Origin: an uncultured Oscillospiraceae bacterium
GTDB lineage: Bacteria > Bacillota > Clostridia > Oscillospirales > Oscillospiraceae
Assembly (NCBI GenBank): GCA_934565415.1
Contig: CAKTHQ010000002.1
Coordinates: 1-64,000 of the forward strand
Reading direction: 5' to 3'
Length of the DNA stretch: 64,000 bases
Shown here: piece by piece, positions 17,024 through 26,192 of the stretch
Position numbering within the stretch: the stretch's first letter is position 1
How the letters are laid out: every line of letters starts with the position of its first letter
The notes under the pieces: model-generated
Told to the model about the DNA's origin: nothing
Databases searched by the model: none
What the model saw: only the letters and a program-made list of their open reading frames with translations
Translations under genes and position numbers: made by a program

Positions 17024-17656
17024 TTACGGCTCTTTGATAACATTTTTTCCCGCCCCATGGATGCGGTCAATAAGCCAGGAGGACAGGGTTACCGTCACCA
17101 GGGAATACGCAATGCGCTTTACCGGGATGTAGCTTAGGGATAGGGCAAGCACCGTCAGGTCCGTAAACAGGTAGGCTTTCGATACCCGCAGCCCCGTAAG
17201 TCTGGCAATGGACAGAGCCAAAGCATCATCCCCTCCGGAGGAGCCTCCCTGCCGGACAATGAGCCCCACCCCCACGCCTACAAACACCGCCCCCAGAATG
17301 GCGGCAAGCAGGGGGTGGCCCGATAAATTGGGCAGCACCGGAGGCCAGGCCTCCCAAAGCCGGAAAAAGGCAGAAACACAGGCGGTAGAGGCAATGGACC
17401 AGCGGATAAATTCCCCGCCCAGTACCTTCATAGCCAGGGCGTAGCAGGACAGGTCCAGAATGGGCGTAATGACGGAGGCCGGCAGCCCCAGCCAGTGGTG
17501 AATCAGCAGCACCGTCCCCAGCACGCCCCCTTCCGTCACGCCGCACTGCTGGTGGATATTGTAAAGGCCAAAGGATACAATCCCGGCCCCCAGTAAAATA
17601 AGCCCCAGCCGCTTCCAGGTAAAGCCCGGAAGAAGCCGGGAGAGTTGGTTTTTCAT
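17024..17656 (-). CDS. YitT/YczE-like membrane protein
   Basis: A 210-residue protein with five or six hydrophobic segments. GAGIVSFGLYNIHQQCGVTEGG near the start and RQGGSSGGDDALA in the middle match the YczE/YyaS/YitT family of unknown function. It lacks the C-terminal DUF2179 domain seen in longer YitT proteins. TAGGAG precedes the ATG. The gene is monocistronic, and a palindromic repeat begins 16 bases upstream of its start. Confidence 0.75.
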   Translation of the reverse strand: MKNQLSRLLPGFTWKRLGLILLGAGIVSFGLYNIHQQCGVTEGGVLGTVLLIHHWLGLPASVITPILDLSCYALAMKVLGGEFIRWSIASTACVSAFFRLWEAWPPVLPNLSGHPLLAAILGAVFVGVGVGLIVRQGGSSGGDDALALSIARLTGLRVSKAYLFTDLTVLALSLSYIPVKRIAYSLVTVTLSSWLIDRIHGAGKNVIKEP

Positions 17657-17671
17657 AATGTTCTCCTATAA

Positions 17672-17863
17672 GATAAATGGGGAGTTATAGGGTAAATGGT
17701 AGGCACCGGCGGGCGGGAAAAATCCCCTTCCCCCTCCATGCAGGAGGGGAAAAGGGCTCAGAAGCTTGTAGCCCGTCCCATCCATCCGGGGGCTGCCACA
17801 CCAGTGTGCGCTACTCTTCGCAGCGGTATTCCTTTCTTTTAGCCCCGTCAGATCCTTATTTAC
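17672..17863. repeat. 192-bp palindromic repeat, short copy
   Basis: Shares GGTAAA-GGTAGG-ACCGGCGGGCGGGAAAAATCCCCTTCCCCCTCC (with two variable positions; given in pieces) with the element at 45568. The ends are imperfect inverted repeats: GATAAATGGGGA on the left and TCCTTATTTACC on the right. The central part is shorter than in the other copies. It lies in the gap between the YitT-like gene and the diguanylate cyclase gene. Confidence 0.65.
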
Positions 17864-17933
17864 CGTTTTCCCCACAGTACGCAAGCGGCGTTTTCCCTTC
17901 GTCCTTGGGAAAACGCCGTTTGAATTGTTCCGT

Positions 17934-19175
17934 TTACCGGTCGCTGCACCGCCACTCCAGCCGGTCGTAGTATTCTTCCTTGTGCCGGGCCTTCTGGGCG
18001 TACATGATGCTGTCCGCCTGCTGGATAATTTCTTCGGCGGTAGTATCCCGGTGGTCTCCCGGCACCTCTACGATGCCGCAGCTGAAATTCTTGTCATAAC
18101 CCCGGGTTGTATCCGCCTGGAAGATGAACTGCATCTTCTCCACCTTCCGCCGGGCGGCCTCCCGGGTGCAGCCGGGAAGCAGCAGGCAGAACTCGTCGCC
18201 GCCGATCCGGGTGAACACATCGCCTCTGCGGATGGCCGATTCCACGATCCCGGTAAACCGGCGGATGTACCAGTCCCCCTCCTGGTGCCCCAGGTTGTCG
18301 TTGATGTATTTCAGGTGGTCCAGGTCGCAGTAGCACAGGCAGAAGGGGCCGGGGGTATTCAGGAGCCTGCGCAGCTCCTCTTCAAAGTAGAACCGGTTGC
18401 CGATGCCGGTAAGGGCATCCCGGCAGGCCGCCTCCGTCAGTCTCCGCTCCATTTCCCGCTGACGGGTTACATCCCGCAGGATGTGGGCGTAGGCCCGCTC
18501 CCCCTGCCACTGGATGGCACCGGTAATCACCCGGTAGTCGCACCCGTCGGAGCACCGGACCTCCCATTCCCAGCGGTGACCCTCCCGGGCTTCCCGGTGG
18601 AAGTAGATACACTTTTCCGCCAGCTCACGGCTGCACATTCCGCCGTCCGCAGGATACAAAATCTTGGGCTGGGCCACAGCGGTAACCAGCACCTTCTCCT
18701 CGCTGTCGTAGAGCAGTTCCATCAGCAGCTCATTGTAGCTCTCTACGGTTTCGGCATGGCTCTTTTCCGCCTGGGCATCCTCCTTCAGCTTCTTCTCCCG
18801 GTCGGACAGCTGCTTGGTCATCCGGTTAAAGGCATCGGAAAATTCTCCCATATAGGAAACATTCTGGCTGTAGTCTCCCTTGGCCACCTGCTTGGCCTGC
18901 CAGCTCAGGTGGTTCAGATTGGCATGGATGCTTTTGAGCCCCTGGCAGAGAAAATTCTCCCGGGAGGGGGGCTCCACGGACAGATTTCCCCGGCTGAGGG
19001 CTGCAGCGTAGTTTTTCATTTCCAGCACGGAGTCTCTCAGGAAATTCAGCCCCTCCCCCAGGTCCCGGAAGGCCGGGTCCAGGGTATCGGTATCCACGGC
19101 CTGGGGGGCCCCGTCGAAAAGGATACTTCTCAGGCTCTCAAACAGTATTTCCGCGTTACGGTCTTGGTCCGCCAT
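17934..19175 (-). CDS. PAS-GGDEF diguanylate cyclase
   Basis: Cytoplasmic signalling enzyme of 413 residues, expected to make cyclic di-GMP. An N-terminal helical part resembles a HAMP-like segment (LSRGNLSV, then VAKGDYSQNVSYMGEFSDAFNRM), then a PAS-like domain (about 155-245) and a GGDEF domain with intact active site in RIGGDEF. No inhibitory RxxD site is obvious before it. ATG 19175 has a GGAGG box and lies inside the end of the V4R gene (20-base overlap), so the two are translated together and the V4R protein is the likely input module. No membrane segment is seen. Confidence 0.88.
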   Translation of the reverse strand: MADQDRNAEILFESLRSILFDGAPQAVDTDTLDPAFRDLGEGLNFLRDSVLEMKNYAAALSRGNLSVEPPSRENFLCQGLKSIHANLNHLSWQAKQVAKGDYSQNVSYMGEFSDAFNRMTKQLSDREKKLKEDAQAEKSHAETVESYNELLMELLYDSEEKVLVTAVAQPKILYPADGGMCSRELAEKCIYFHREAREGHRWEWEVRCSDGCDYRVITGAIQWQGERAYAHILRDVTRQREMERRLTEAACRDALTGIGNRFYFEEELRRLLNTPGPFCLCYCDLDHLKYINDNLGHQEGDWYIRRFTGIVESAIRRGDVFTRIGGDEFCLLLPGCTREAARRKVEKMQFIFQADTTRGYDKNFSCGIVEVPGDHRDTTAEEIIQQADSIMYAQKARHKEEYYDRLEWRCSDR

Positions 19176-19710
19176 GGTTTTCCTCCGCTTCTACCCGGAA
19201 CCGGCATACCCGGTCTCCGGTGGCCCAGCAGTCGGTTTCTACCGCCGTATAGGGCTTGCCAAAGTAGACGGACACCACCGCTGCCAAAAAGCCCTCGTCG
19301 TAATTGCAAACGGTCTCTCCCAGTACCGGCAGACCGGAGCAATCCGCATCCTCGGAAATGGTCAGGTAGATACTCCCCTTTTCATCCACGGATTCGATAC
19401 GCAGAAGCCCGATTTTCATCTCCTGCAGGGTCTTCTGCAATTGACTGATAAAGGGGTCCAGTGCCAAACCCGTGTCCAGCACATTTTCCGCAAAGAAGGT
19501 ACCGGCCCTCCGGCCCGCGTCCCGGAAGAGCTCCGCCTGGACTTCCTTGCCGAACCGATCCGAAACGGCCTCCTTCAGGGAATATTCCAGCATCCGGTAC
19601 ACCGCTACCGGCAGCTCATCTCCCAGGTTTTCCCGGTTTCCCGCAGGAAAAGAGAGATAGTCCGCCAAGGTAATGGGCTTTCGGTTCTTCAGAAATACAT
19701 TTTCGGACAC
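19156..19710 (-). CDS. V4R-domain sensor protein
   Basis: A 184-residue soluble protein with the 4-vinyl-reductase/XylR-N-like fold at its C-terminal end: GETVCNYDEGFLAAVVSVYF and ETDCWATGDRVCRF (about 133-173), with the conserved Cys pair of V4R domains. Such domains bind small hydrophobic molecules or cofactors. The start is GTG 19710 with GAGGTGG upstream. Overlap with the diguanylate cyclase gene makes a ligand-sensor/cyclic di-GMP pair the simplest reading. Confidence 0.75.
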   Translation of the reverse strand: MSENVFLKNRKPITLADYLSFPAGNRENLGDELPVAVYRMLEYSLKEAVSDRFGKEVQAELFRDAGRRAGTFFAENVLDTGLALDPFISQLQKTLQEMKIGLLRIESVDEKGSIYLTISEDADCSGLPVLGETVCNYDEGFLAAVVSVYFGKPYTAVETDCWATGDRVCRFRVEAEENHGGPRP

Positions 19711-19813
19711 AAGGTACCACCTCTTTGGACGAAATCTGATTTCATTATAGCATCCCGTTTTTCAAAATGCAACCGCCAGCCGTATCTTTTGCACAGGCAC
19801 TTGCCGTTTTCTG

Positions 19814-20710
19814 TTATACATTTCGAAAAATCTCGCTTAAGATATCCAGGTATCTCTGGGCCAGCTTGGACCGGGGGGTGCCCTGCCGCTCCAGAACCAA
19901 AAGCCTCTGGTGCATATCCCCCAGGGGGATGCACCGGAAATGGAACCGCTCGTTGGTAGCCGGGGGCATTTTGCAGCCGATGCCGTACATATTGGTTTCG
20001 GAAATCAGCCGGTTTTTCAGGGTCCGGTCCGCTACGGTAATTACCCGGTCCGGGTTGATCTGGAAGATGGAGCCCAGGCTCTGGGATTCCAAAAAGTACC
20101 GGTTGTTATAGTCCACATAGGTATAGTTCTGGAAATCCGTCAGCCGGATTTCCGGGGCATGGTACAGCGGGTGCTTGGGGCCGATCCGCAGCACGATGGG
20201 GATATTGGCAATAGGGGTAATGCGGATGCCCTTCTGGCGGCACTCCCGCTGGAGCTTCTCCTCCCCCTCCGTGCTCTGGAGCACCACCACCAGGTCCAGG
20301 GAGGCAAAGAGCAGCTTGTCCATGGCGATTTCCGGCCCGTCGCAGAAATAGGACATTTCCAGATCCTGCTGGTCCTGGAACTCCCGGCAGAGCCTGGCAA
20401 AGGCATCGCACACCGGCGCATAGGATACCCCGCCGATCCGCAGCCGCTCCGCGCTGGGCTTGCTGCCCAGCTGGGTCATTTTCCGGTAGTCCTCTACCAT
20501 CTGGGCCGCCATGGACAGGGCCTCCACGCCCTTCTCCGTAGGCTGGACCCCCTTGCTGTTTCGCAGGAAGATGGAGTAGCCCAGCTCCTCCTCCAGCGCC
20601 CGGATGGTGCCGCTTAAATTGGGCTGTGCCAGGCCCAGCGTAGCCGCCGCCGCGGAAATCGACCCTGCCCGATACACGGCCAGGGCGTATTGAAGCTGTT
20701 GGATCGTCAT
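19814..20710 (-). CDS. LysR family transcription regulator
   Basis: A 298-residue regulator. The N-terminal winged helix (SISAAAATLGLAQPNLSGTIRALEEELG, about 17-44) is followed by a LysR substrate-binding domain (about 92-290). AGGAGG-type box before the ATG. Target and effector are unknown; LysR genes often control a divergent neighbour, here the small zinc-ribbon gene at 20958 about 250 bases away. Confidence 0.88.
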   Translation of the reverse strand: MTIQQLQYALAVYRAGSISAAAATLGLAQPNLSGTIRALEEELGYSIFLRNSKGVQPTEKGVEALSMAAQMVEDYRKMTQLGSKPSAERLRIGGVSYAPVCDAFARLCREFQDQQDLEMSYFCDGPEIAMDKLLFASLDLVVVLQSTEGEEKLQRECRQKGIRITPIANIPIVLRIGPKHPLYHAPEIRLTDFQNYTYVDYNNRYFLESQSLGSIFQINPDRVITVADRTLKNRLISETNMYGIGCKMPPATNERFHFRCIPLGDMHQRLLVLERQGTPRSKLAQRYLDILSEIFRNV

Positions 20711-20892
20711 AGCTGCCTCCGTTATTTTGCCGGCGCTCCATGGGATTGTATCCTGCAGGCGCCCATTCTTACCATTTTACACAGTTATATTACCAGAATC
20801 ACGCCCATAAATCAACCCCGGATTCCGTTTGCGGCCGTTCCCGCGGGCTTTGGGAAATTCTTAAACAATCCGTTAATTCTCACTGCATAAGG

Positions 20893-20920
20893 TTGAAATT
20901 TGTGAAAGAAGCAATATAAT
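20893..20920 (+). promoter_or_regulatory. Promoter of the zinc-ribbon membrane protein
   Basis: TTGAAA (20893-20898), 16 bases, TATAAT (20915-20920), 37 bases before the start codon. The other DNA between this and the LysR gene shows nothing recognisable. Confidence 0.6.
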
Positions 20921-20957
20921 AATACATAAATCTCAAGGCATTTAAGGTGGTTTCCCT

Positions 20958-21371
20958 ATGAACAAAGTCAGCCTTTGGCTGCGGCAGGCAGGCAGTCGCT
21001 TCCTGGCCGGGTTCCGCAATTTCATGTCCGGCCGGTATGGGTCGGACCGCCTCAATATGGTCATCCTGTTTACGGGACTGCTGGCAAGCGTGCTGTCCTC
21101 CCTCTTCGTCCGTTCCGTAGTAGGTACCGTGTTTTGGTTTCTGAGCTATGCGCTGATGATCTGGGCCATCTTCCGGGCCCTGTCCCGGAACACCTACAAG
21201 CGCTACCAGGAAAACCGGAAATTCCTCCTGTTTTTTGACCGCTTGAAGGACCGGAACAACCGCTATTTCGATTGCCCCAAGTGCCGCCAGACCGTCCGGG
21301 TCCCCCGGGGCAAGGGCAAAATCTCCATCACCTGCCCCAGGTGCAAGGAGAAGTTCGTAAGAAAAACGTGA
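20958..21371 (+). CDS. Small membrane protein with C-terminal zinc ribbon
   Basis: A 137-residue protein: basic N-terminus, two close membrane segments (about 35-75), then a charged helix and a C-terminal zinc ribbon with two CPxC knuckles (CPKCRQTV and CPRCKEKF, about 102-128). Function is unknown; similar short proteins are scattered through Clostridia. AAGGTGG precedes the ATG. Confidence 0.65.
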   Translation: MNKVSLWLRQAGSRFLAGFRNFMSGRYGSDRLNMVILFTGLLASVLSSLFVRSVVGTVFWFLSYALMIWAIFRALSRNTYKRYQENRKFLLFFDRLKDRNNRYFDCPKCRQTVRVPRGKGKISITCPRCKEKFVRKT

Positions 21372-21468
21372 TATATTTTTTACCCCCGCCGCTACCGTCT
21401 TTGGCATTGTACTGAACCTGGGATTCTACCGGCACATGAACCGGAAGCACCAAAAGATAGCGGCATAA
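21370..21468 (+). pseudogene. Possible 3' remnant of a permease gene
   Basis: Directly after the zinc-ribbon stop an open stretch of 32 codons without a start reads DIFFTPAATVFGIVLNL, then GFYRHMNRKHQKIAA and a stop. The hydrophobic TVFGIVLNL resembles the last helix of nucleobase (NCS2-type) permeases. Too short to be certain. Confidence 0.3.
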
Positions 21469-21478
21469 AAGGCACAAA

Positions 21479-21516
21479 CCCCGGTCCATTCCCGTTTTTT
21501 TGGGAAGGGACCGGGG
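21479..21516. terminator. Bidirectional terminator before mgtE end
   Basis: CCCCGGTCC-TTCCC, loop, GGGAAGGGACCGGGG followed by CTTTTTT, and AAAC/TTT on the other side. It serves the plus-strand transcript and mgtE, whose stop lies 13 bases away. Confidence 0.8.
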
Positions 21517-21528
21517 CTTTTTTCAGGA

Positions 21529-22908
21529 TTAAAGGCCCAGAACGGTTTTTGCAAACAGGAAGTAAACCAGCAGGGACAGGGCATCCACAATGGTGGTAAT
21601 AAAGGGCGAGGCCATAACGGCAGGGTCGAAGCCCAGCTTTTTGGCAAGCAGGGGCAGGGTACAGCCCACCATTTTGGCCATAACCACAGTAACGGCCAGG
21701 GCCAGGCAGATCACCAGGTCCACGGACAGGCTGATGCTGGCGTTGCCCATAAGCAGCCGGTCGATGAGCAGCACCTTTAAAAAGCACACGGCGGCCAGAG
21801 TGACGCCGCAGAGCACGGCGGTGCGAATCTCCTTCCACAAAACCACAAATACATCGGAAAGCTCCAATTCGTCCAGGCTCAGGGCACGGATGACGGTAAC
21901 GGAGGACTGGGAGCCGCAGTTACCGCCGGTATCCATCAGCATGGGGATAAAGGCCGTCAGGGCGGGAAGCAGCGCCAGGGCGCTTTCGAAGGAGGAGATG
22001 ATCATGCCGGTAAAGGTGGCCGATACCATCAAAAGCATCAGCCAGGGAATCCGGTGCTTGTACAGGTCGAAGGGGCTGCTCTTCAGGTAGCTCTTTTCGG
22101 AAGGGGTCATAGCGGCCATGATTTCCATATCCTCTGTGGCCTCTTCTTCCATAACATCCATGGCGTCGTCGAAGGTAACGATACCAACCATCCGGTTTTC
22201 CGTATCCACCACGGGCAGAGCCAGGAAGTTATATTTGGAGAACATCTTGGCGACCTCTTCCTGGTCGTCCTGGGTGCCTACGGAAATCACGTTGGAGGTC
22301 ATAATCTCCCGGATTTCCGTCTCGTCGCTTTCGGCAAGCAAAAGGTCTTTTACCGTAACGATACCCAGCAGGGTCCGGTCCTTTTCCAGCACATAGCAGG
22401 TATAGATGGTCTCTTTGTCTACACCCTGGCGGCGAATGCGGAGAATGGCCTCCTCTACGGTCATGTCCGGCCGCAGGGATACATACTCCATAGTCATCAG
22501 GGCGCCGGCGGAATTTTCGGGGTAGCGCAGAATCTGGTTGATGGAGCTGCGCATTTCCGGGTCCGCCTGGGATAAAATTCTGCGGACCACGTTGGCGGGC
22601 ATTTCCTCTACCAGGTCTGCCGCGTCGTCCACATACAATTCGTCCAGCACTTCCCGGAGCTCGTTATCCGAAAAGCCCTGGATGAGGAGCTGCTGGGCCT
22701 CCGGCTCCATTTCTACAAAGGTCTCTGCCGCCTGCTCCTTGGGAAGCAGGCGGAACATCACAGGAATCTGCTTTTCCTCCAGGCCGTCGAAAAGTCCGGC
22801 AATGTCCGCGGGGTTCATTGTAATGAGAATATCCCGCAGGGACGAATACTTCTTTTCGTCCAGCATCTTGAGGAGGGCTTTTTCTACGATTTCAAAGCGT
22901 TCTGCCAT
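21529..22908 (-). CDS. mgtE: MgtE magnesium transporter
   Basis: Magnesium channel/transporter of 459 residues. The cytoplasmic N domain (about 1-125, with DVVR/DDAAD-type acidic segments), a pair of CBS domains (about 130-250), a plug helix and five membrane helices with the signature PMLMDTGGNCGSQSS follow the standard order. ATG 22908 is preceded by GGAGG at proper distance; an earlier in-frame ATG at 22956 would include that site. Its transcript begins at a good promoter about 160 bases upstream and has a structured leader. Confidence 0.95.
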   Translation of the reverse strand: MAERFEIVEKALLKMLDEKKYSSLRDILITMNPADIAGLFDGLEEKQIPVMFRLLPKEQAAETFVEMEPEAQQLLIQGFSDNELREVLDELYVDDAADLVEEMPANVVRRILSQADPEMRSSINQILRYPENSAGALMTMEYVSLRPDMTVEEAILRIRRQGVDKETIYTCYVLEKDRTLLGIVTVKDLLLAESDETEIREIMTSNVISVGTQDDQEEVAKMFSKYNFLALPVVDTENRMVGIVTFDDAMDVMEEEATEDMEIMAAMTPSEKSYLKSSPFDLYKHRIPWLMLLMVSATFTGMIISSFESALALLPALTAFIPMLMDTGGNCGSQSSVTVIRALSLDELELSDVFVVLWKEIRTAVLCGVTLAAVCFLKVLLIDRLLMGNASISLSVDLVICLALAVTVVMAKMVGCTLPLLAKKLGFDPAVMASPFITTIVDALSLLVYFLFAKTVLGL

Positions 22909-22925
22909 AGCTTTAACCTCCAAAC

Positions 22926-23066
22926 AATATTTTTTTCGAAGTAAAAGTTCCGGCATGAAGAGGCCTAGCGTTCTCCACGGACGCGGAGAAGCCGACTACT
23001 TCGGCCGGGTATATTGCCGTTACCTCCGGCATCCATGGAATATCCCCCCTTGTGTTTGCATATTTG
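22926..23066 (-). ncRNA. Structured 5' leader of mgtE, unassigned
   Basis: On the minus strand the leader carries several stems: GCCGGAGGTAACGGC, GCCGAAGTAGTCGGC, and TTCTCC-8-GGAGAA, ending before an A-run and the ribosome binding site. Two copies of ATGCCGG bracket the structure. A magnesium-sensing M-box would be expected for mgtE, but its conserved GTTAGGTGAGGCTCC core is not present. The start is set from the promoter. This is inference from folding by eye. Confidence 0.45.
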
Positions 23067-23071
23067 GTTTT

Positions 23072-23100
23072 ATTGTATCCCCAAACCCTGTAAAAGTCAA
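23072..23100 (-). promoter_or_regulatory. Promoter of mgtE
   Basis: Minus strand: TTGACT (23100-23095), 17 bases, TACAAT (23077-23072). It is back-to-back with the promoter of the acetyltransferase, the two -35 boxes being 2 bases apart. Confidence 0.75.
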
Positions 23101-23102
23101 CC

Positions 23103-23131
23103 TTGACAGTGGACTTCTTTGGGAATAAAAT
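23103..23131 (+). promoter_or_regulatory. Promoter of the acetyltransferase gene
   Basis: TTGACA (23103-23108), 17 bases, TAAAAT (23126-23131), giving a short leader of about 25 bases. Confidence 0.7.
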
Positions 23132-23160
23132 GGTACAAAAAAGAAAGGGATGGATACAGC

Positions 23161-23757
23161 ATGATCCGTGCGGCTCAGGAATGGGACATCCCCCAGATTC
23201 TGGAAATTTATGCGCCCTATATCCAAAATACCACCGTCACTTTTGAATACACCGTGCCCTCCCCTTCCGAATTTTTGGAGCGCTTTCGCAGCATTACCCG
23301 GCTTTTCCCATGGCTTGTATACGAAGAGGGGGGCATTATACTGGGCTACGCCTATGCCAGCCTGCCCTTTTCCCGGGAGGCCTACCGCTGGTGCGCCGAG
23401 CCCTCCATCTACCTCCGGCCGGAGGCAAGGGGGCGGCATATCGGGAAAATGCTCTACGGCTGCCTTGAAGATTTGCTTACCCAGATGGGCTGCCAAAAAA
23501 GCTATGCCATCATTACCGGCGAAAACGAAGGGAGCCTCCTTTTCCACCGGGCCCTGGGCTACCGGGACTGCGGGCTTTTTCGCCGCTGCGGGTACAAATT
23601 GGGCCGGTGGCTGGATGTCTATTGGTTGGAAAAAGCCCTGAATTCTGTCGAAACTCCCAGTAATCCGCCTGTGGCTTGGCCGGAGTTTAGCAAAAATCAA
23701 CAAAAGATTATGAATATTTTATGCAAAATGTCACTTTCGGAATCTGCAAAAATATGA
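23161..23757 (+). CDS. GNAT family N-acetyltransferase (phosphinothricin-type)
   Basis: Cytoplasmic acetyl-CoA-dependent acetyltransferase, 198 residues. The N-terminal IRAAQEWDIPQILEIYAPYIQNTTVTFEY pattern (about 2-30) and the acetyl-CoA loop RPEARGRHIGKMLYGCLE place it in the COG1247 group (Pat/Bar-like), whose members acetylate amino-acid-like amines. The last 35 residues extend beyond the usual family end. ATG 23161 is used because it gives the canonical start; the substrate is not predictable. Confidence 0.82.
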   Translation: MIRAAQEWDIPQILEIYAPYIQNTTVTFEYTVPSPSEFLERFRSITRLFPWLVYEEGGIILGYAYASLPFSREAYRWCAEPSIYLRPEARGRHIGKMLYGCLEDLLTQMGCQKSYAIITGENEGSLLFHRALGYRDCGLFRRCGYKLGRWLDVYWLEKALNSVETPSNPPVAWPEFSKNQQKIMNILCKMSLSESAKI

Positions 23758-23877
23758 TATGTTATGCGTGGGGAGAAATGCGAATATTCATCCGAATTTT
23801 CTCTCCGACACCGGATGTACCCCACGGGATGCTTACCGGCGCAATTACATAATTCTCTCTAATAAGGAGCTGTGACC

Positions 23878-25065
23878 ATGTATTTTCAGAAAAAACGCTG
23901 CATCGCCATGCTTCTGGCCGGTGGCCAGGGCAGCCGACTCAAGGTCCTGACGGAGAAGACCGCCAAGCCCGCCGTTCCTTTCGGCGGAAAATACCGCATT
24001 ATTGATTTCCCCCTGTCCAACTGCGTCAATTCCGGCATCGATACCGTAGGTATCCTCACCCAGTATCAGCCCCTGGAGCTGAATGAATATATCGGCAACG
24101 GCCAGCCCTGGAACCTGAATAAAACCCATAGCTGCGCCCAGGTCCTGCCCCCCTACGAGCGCCACGACAAAAAGAGCGGCTGGTACAAGGGCACCGCCAA
24201 CGCCATTTACCAGAATATCGACTTTATCGACCGGTACGACCCCGACTATGTGGTGATCCTCTCCGGCGACCATATTTATAAAATGGACTATGCCGCCATG
24301 GTGGAGTACCACGAGAAGCACCAGGCCTCCTGCACCATCGCCGTGCGGAACGTGCCCCTGGCCGAGGCTCCCCGGTTCGGCATCCTGAACACCAACCCGG
24401 ATATGTCCATTTACGAATTCGAGGAGAAGCCCGCCCATCCCAAGTCCACCAATGCCTCTATGGGCATTTATGTCTTTAACTGGCAGGTACTGAAAAAGGC
24501 CCTGACGGAGGACGAGGACGACCCCAAGTCCTCCAACGACTTCGGCAAGAACATCATCCCCAACCTGCTGAACCAGGGCCACAAGATGATGGCCTATCCC
24601 TTCGACGGCTACTGGAAGGATGTGGGCACCATCGACTCCCTGTGGGAAGCCAACATGGACCTGCTGGGCAAGGATCCCGTCTTCAACCTCCGGGGCGAGC
24701 GGTTTAAGATCTACGCCCGGAACAGCGCCATGCCCTCCTCCTTCATTGCTCCCTCCGCCAAGACCGTCAACTGCTTCATTGCCGAGGGCAGCGAGGTGGA
24801 AGGCGAGGTCCGCCACAGCGTGATTTCCGTAGGCTGCAAGATCGGCCCCGGCGCCGTGGTAGAGGACTCCGTGGTCATGCCCGGAGTGGTCGTTGAGTCC
24901 GGTGCCATCGTCCGCCACGCCATCCTGGGCGAGAACAGCCGGGTGTGCAGAAACGCCGTAGTCGGCGGCGCTTACGCCGAGGGCGAGGAAATGCAGATCA
25001 GCGTCACCTCCAAGGGTGCCGTGGTAGAAGAGAACGCCGTGCTCAAGCCCGGCGAAATGATGTAA
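23878..25065 (+). CDS. glgC: Glucose-1-phosphate adenylyltransferase (GlgC)
   Basis: Makes ADP-glucose from glucose-1-phosphate and ATP, the committed step of glycogen synthesis. The 395 residues show the nucleotidyltransferase core with [10 protein letters not shown] and [15 protein letters not shown], the catalytic DHIYKMDY region and a C-terminal left-handed beta-helix of hexapeptide repeats. AAGGAG precedes ATG 23878. It is first in an operon with glgD (14-base gap) and glgA; the paired GlgC/GlgD subunits are usual in Firmicutes. Confidence 0.95.
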   Translation: MYFQKKRCIAMLLAGGQGSRLKVLTEKTAKPAVPFGGKYRIIDFPLSNCVNSGIDTVGILTQYQPLELNEYIGNGQPWNLNKTHSCAQVLPPYERHDKKSGWYKGTANAIYQNIDFIDRYDPDYVVILSGDHIYKMDYAAMVEYHEKHQASCTIAVRNVPLAEAPRFGILNTNPDMSIYEFEEKPAHPKSTNASMGIYVFNWQVLKKALTEDEDDPKSSNDFGKNIIPNLLNQGHKMMAYPFDGYWKDVGTIDSLWEANMDLLGKDPVFNLRGERFKIYARNSAMPSSFIAPSAKTVNCFIAEGSEVEGEVRHSVISVGCKIGPGAVVEDSVVMPGVVVESGAIVRHAILGENSRVCRNAVVGGAYAEGEEMQISVTSKGAVVEENAVLKPGEMM

Positions 25066-25079
25066 GGAGGGTGACCGCT

Positions 25080-26192
25080 ATGAACGCAATGGGTATTATC
25101 TTTACCAATGATGCCAATATCGGAGAGCTGACTGCCAAGCGGTCCATCGCCTCCATTCCCTTCGGGGGCCGCTACCGCCAGGTAGACTTCGCCCTGACCA
25201 ACCTGAGCTGCGCCGGTGTGCACCACCTGGGCATTATCTCCCGGTTCAACTTCCAGTCCCTGATGGACCACATCGGCGACGGCGAGGAGTGGGGCCTGGA
25301 GCTGGGCGAGGGCGGCCTGCAGTACATCACCCCCTATGCCAATTCCGAATTCCACAGCTACCGGGGGAAGCTGGAGTCCCTTTCCAACGCCATGCCCTTC
25401 CTGGAGCATGGCCAGGAAGACGAGTATGTGTTCCTGGTGGACTCCGCCGTTACCTACAACATCGACCTGAAGAGAGTCCTGGCCGAGCACATCAGAAGCG
25501 GCAAGGACATCACCGTGGTGGTGAAGTCCGGCGTTGCCAACAGCAAGCGGATGCTGGACCTGGCCGTAGCCCTGGACGAGAAGAAGGAAGTCAGCGACAT
25601 CGTGGTGGACTACGCCGCGGGTCCTGAGTATTACGCCTCCATCGACCTGTTCGTCACCACCAAGAAGTGGCTCATCAACATGGTCCGGGAGCGCATTGCA
25701 CACAACGCCTTCCACATGGACCGGGACCTGATCCTGGGGGGCTGGCAGAGCGGCAAGGTCAGCGTCAACGCCTGCGAGTTTGACGGCATCGCCCTGTACA
25801 ACGAGAGCGTACAGGACTACTTTGAAAATTCCATGGCTCTGCTGGATCCCAAGGTCCACAAGAGCATTTTCGACCGGAAGCATCCCGTCTACACCAAGGT
25901 CCGGGACCGGGTACCCTCCTACTACGGAGAGGGCAGCCGGATCGAAAACTGCATGGTGGCCGACGGCTGCCTGCTGGAGGGCTCCGCCAAGGATTCCATC
26001 CTGTTCCGCCAGGTGACCCTGGCTCCCGGTGCCGAGATTGAGGACTGCGTCATCATGAACGATACCGTCATCGGCGAGGGCGCCTACCTGAAGAACGTGA
26101 TTCTGGACAAGAACGTTACCGTCCGTCCCGGGGCCAAGCTCATCGGCACCCGCAACAATCCCATTGTCATTAAGCGGGGGGAGACCGTATGA
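25080..26192 (+). CDS. glgD: GlgD subunit of ADP-glucose pyrophosphorylase
   Basis: A 370-residue paralogue of GlgC that acts as partner subunit. The N-terminal loop reads NAMGIIFTNDANIGELTAKRSIASIPFGG, i.e. the GGxGxRL loop of GlgC is lost, which is the hallmark of GlgD and implies a regulatory rather than catalytic role. The beta-helix C-terminus is kept. ATG 25080 has an AGGAGG box; the stop overlaps the glgA start (ATGA). Confidence 0.93.
   Translation: MNAMGIIFTNDANIGELTAKRSIASIPFGGRYRQVDFALTNLSCAGVHHLGIISRFNFQSLMDHIGDGEEWGLELGEGGLQYITPYANSEFHSYRGKLESLSNAMPFLEHGQEDEYVFLVDSAVTYNIDLKRVLAEHIRSGKDITVVVKSGVANSKRMLDLAVALDEKKEVSDIVVDYAAGPEYYASIDLFVTTKKWLINMVRERIAHNAFHMDRDLILGGWQSGKVSVNACEFDGIALYNESVQDYFENSMALLDPKVHKSIFDRKHPVYTKVRDRVPSYYGEGSRIENCMVADGCLLEGSAKDSILFRQVTLAPGAEIEDCVIMNDTVIGEGAYLKNVILDKNVTVRPGAKLIGTRNNPIVIKRGETV

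Noticed and set aside
22926..23066. M-box magnesium riboswitch before mgtE
   Set aside because: The leader is structured, but the conserved M-box core sequence is not found on the relevant strand; kept only as an unassigned leader.
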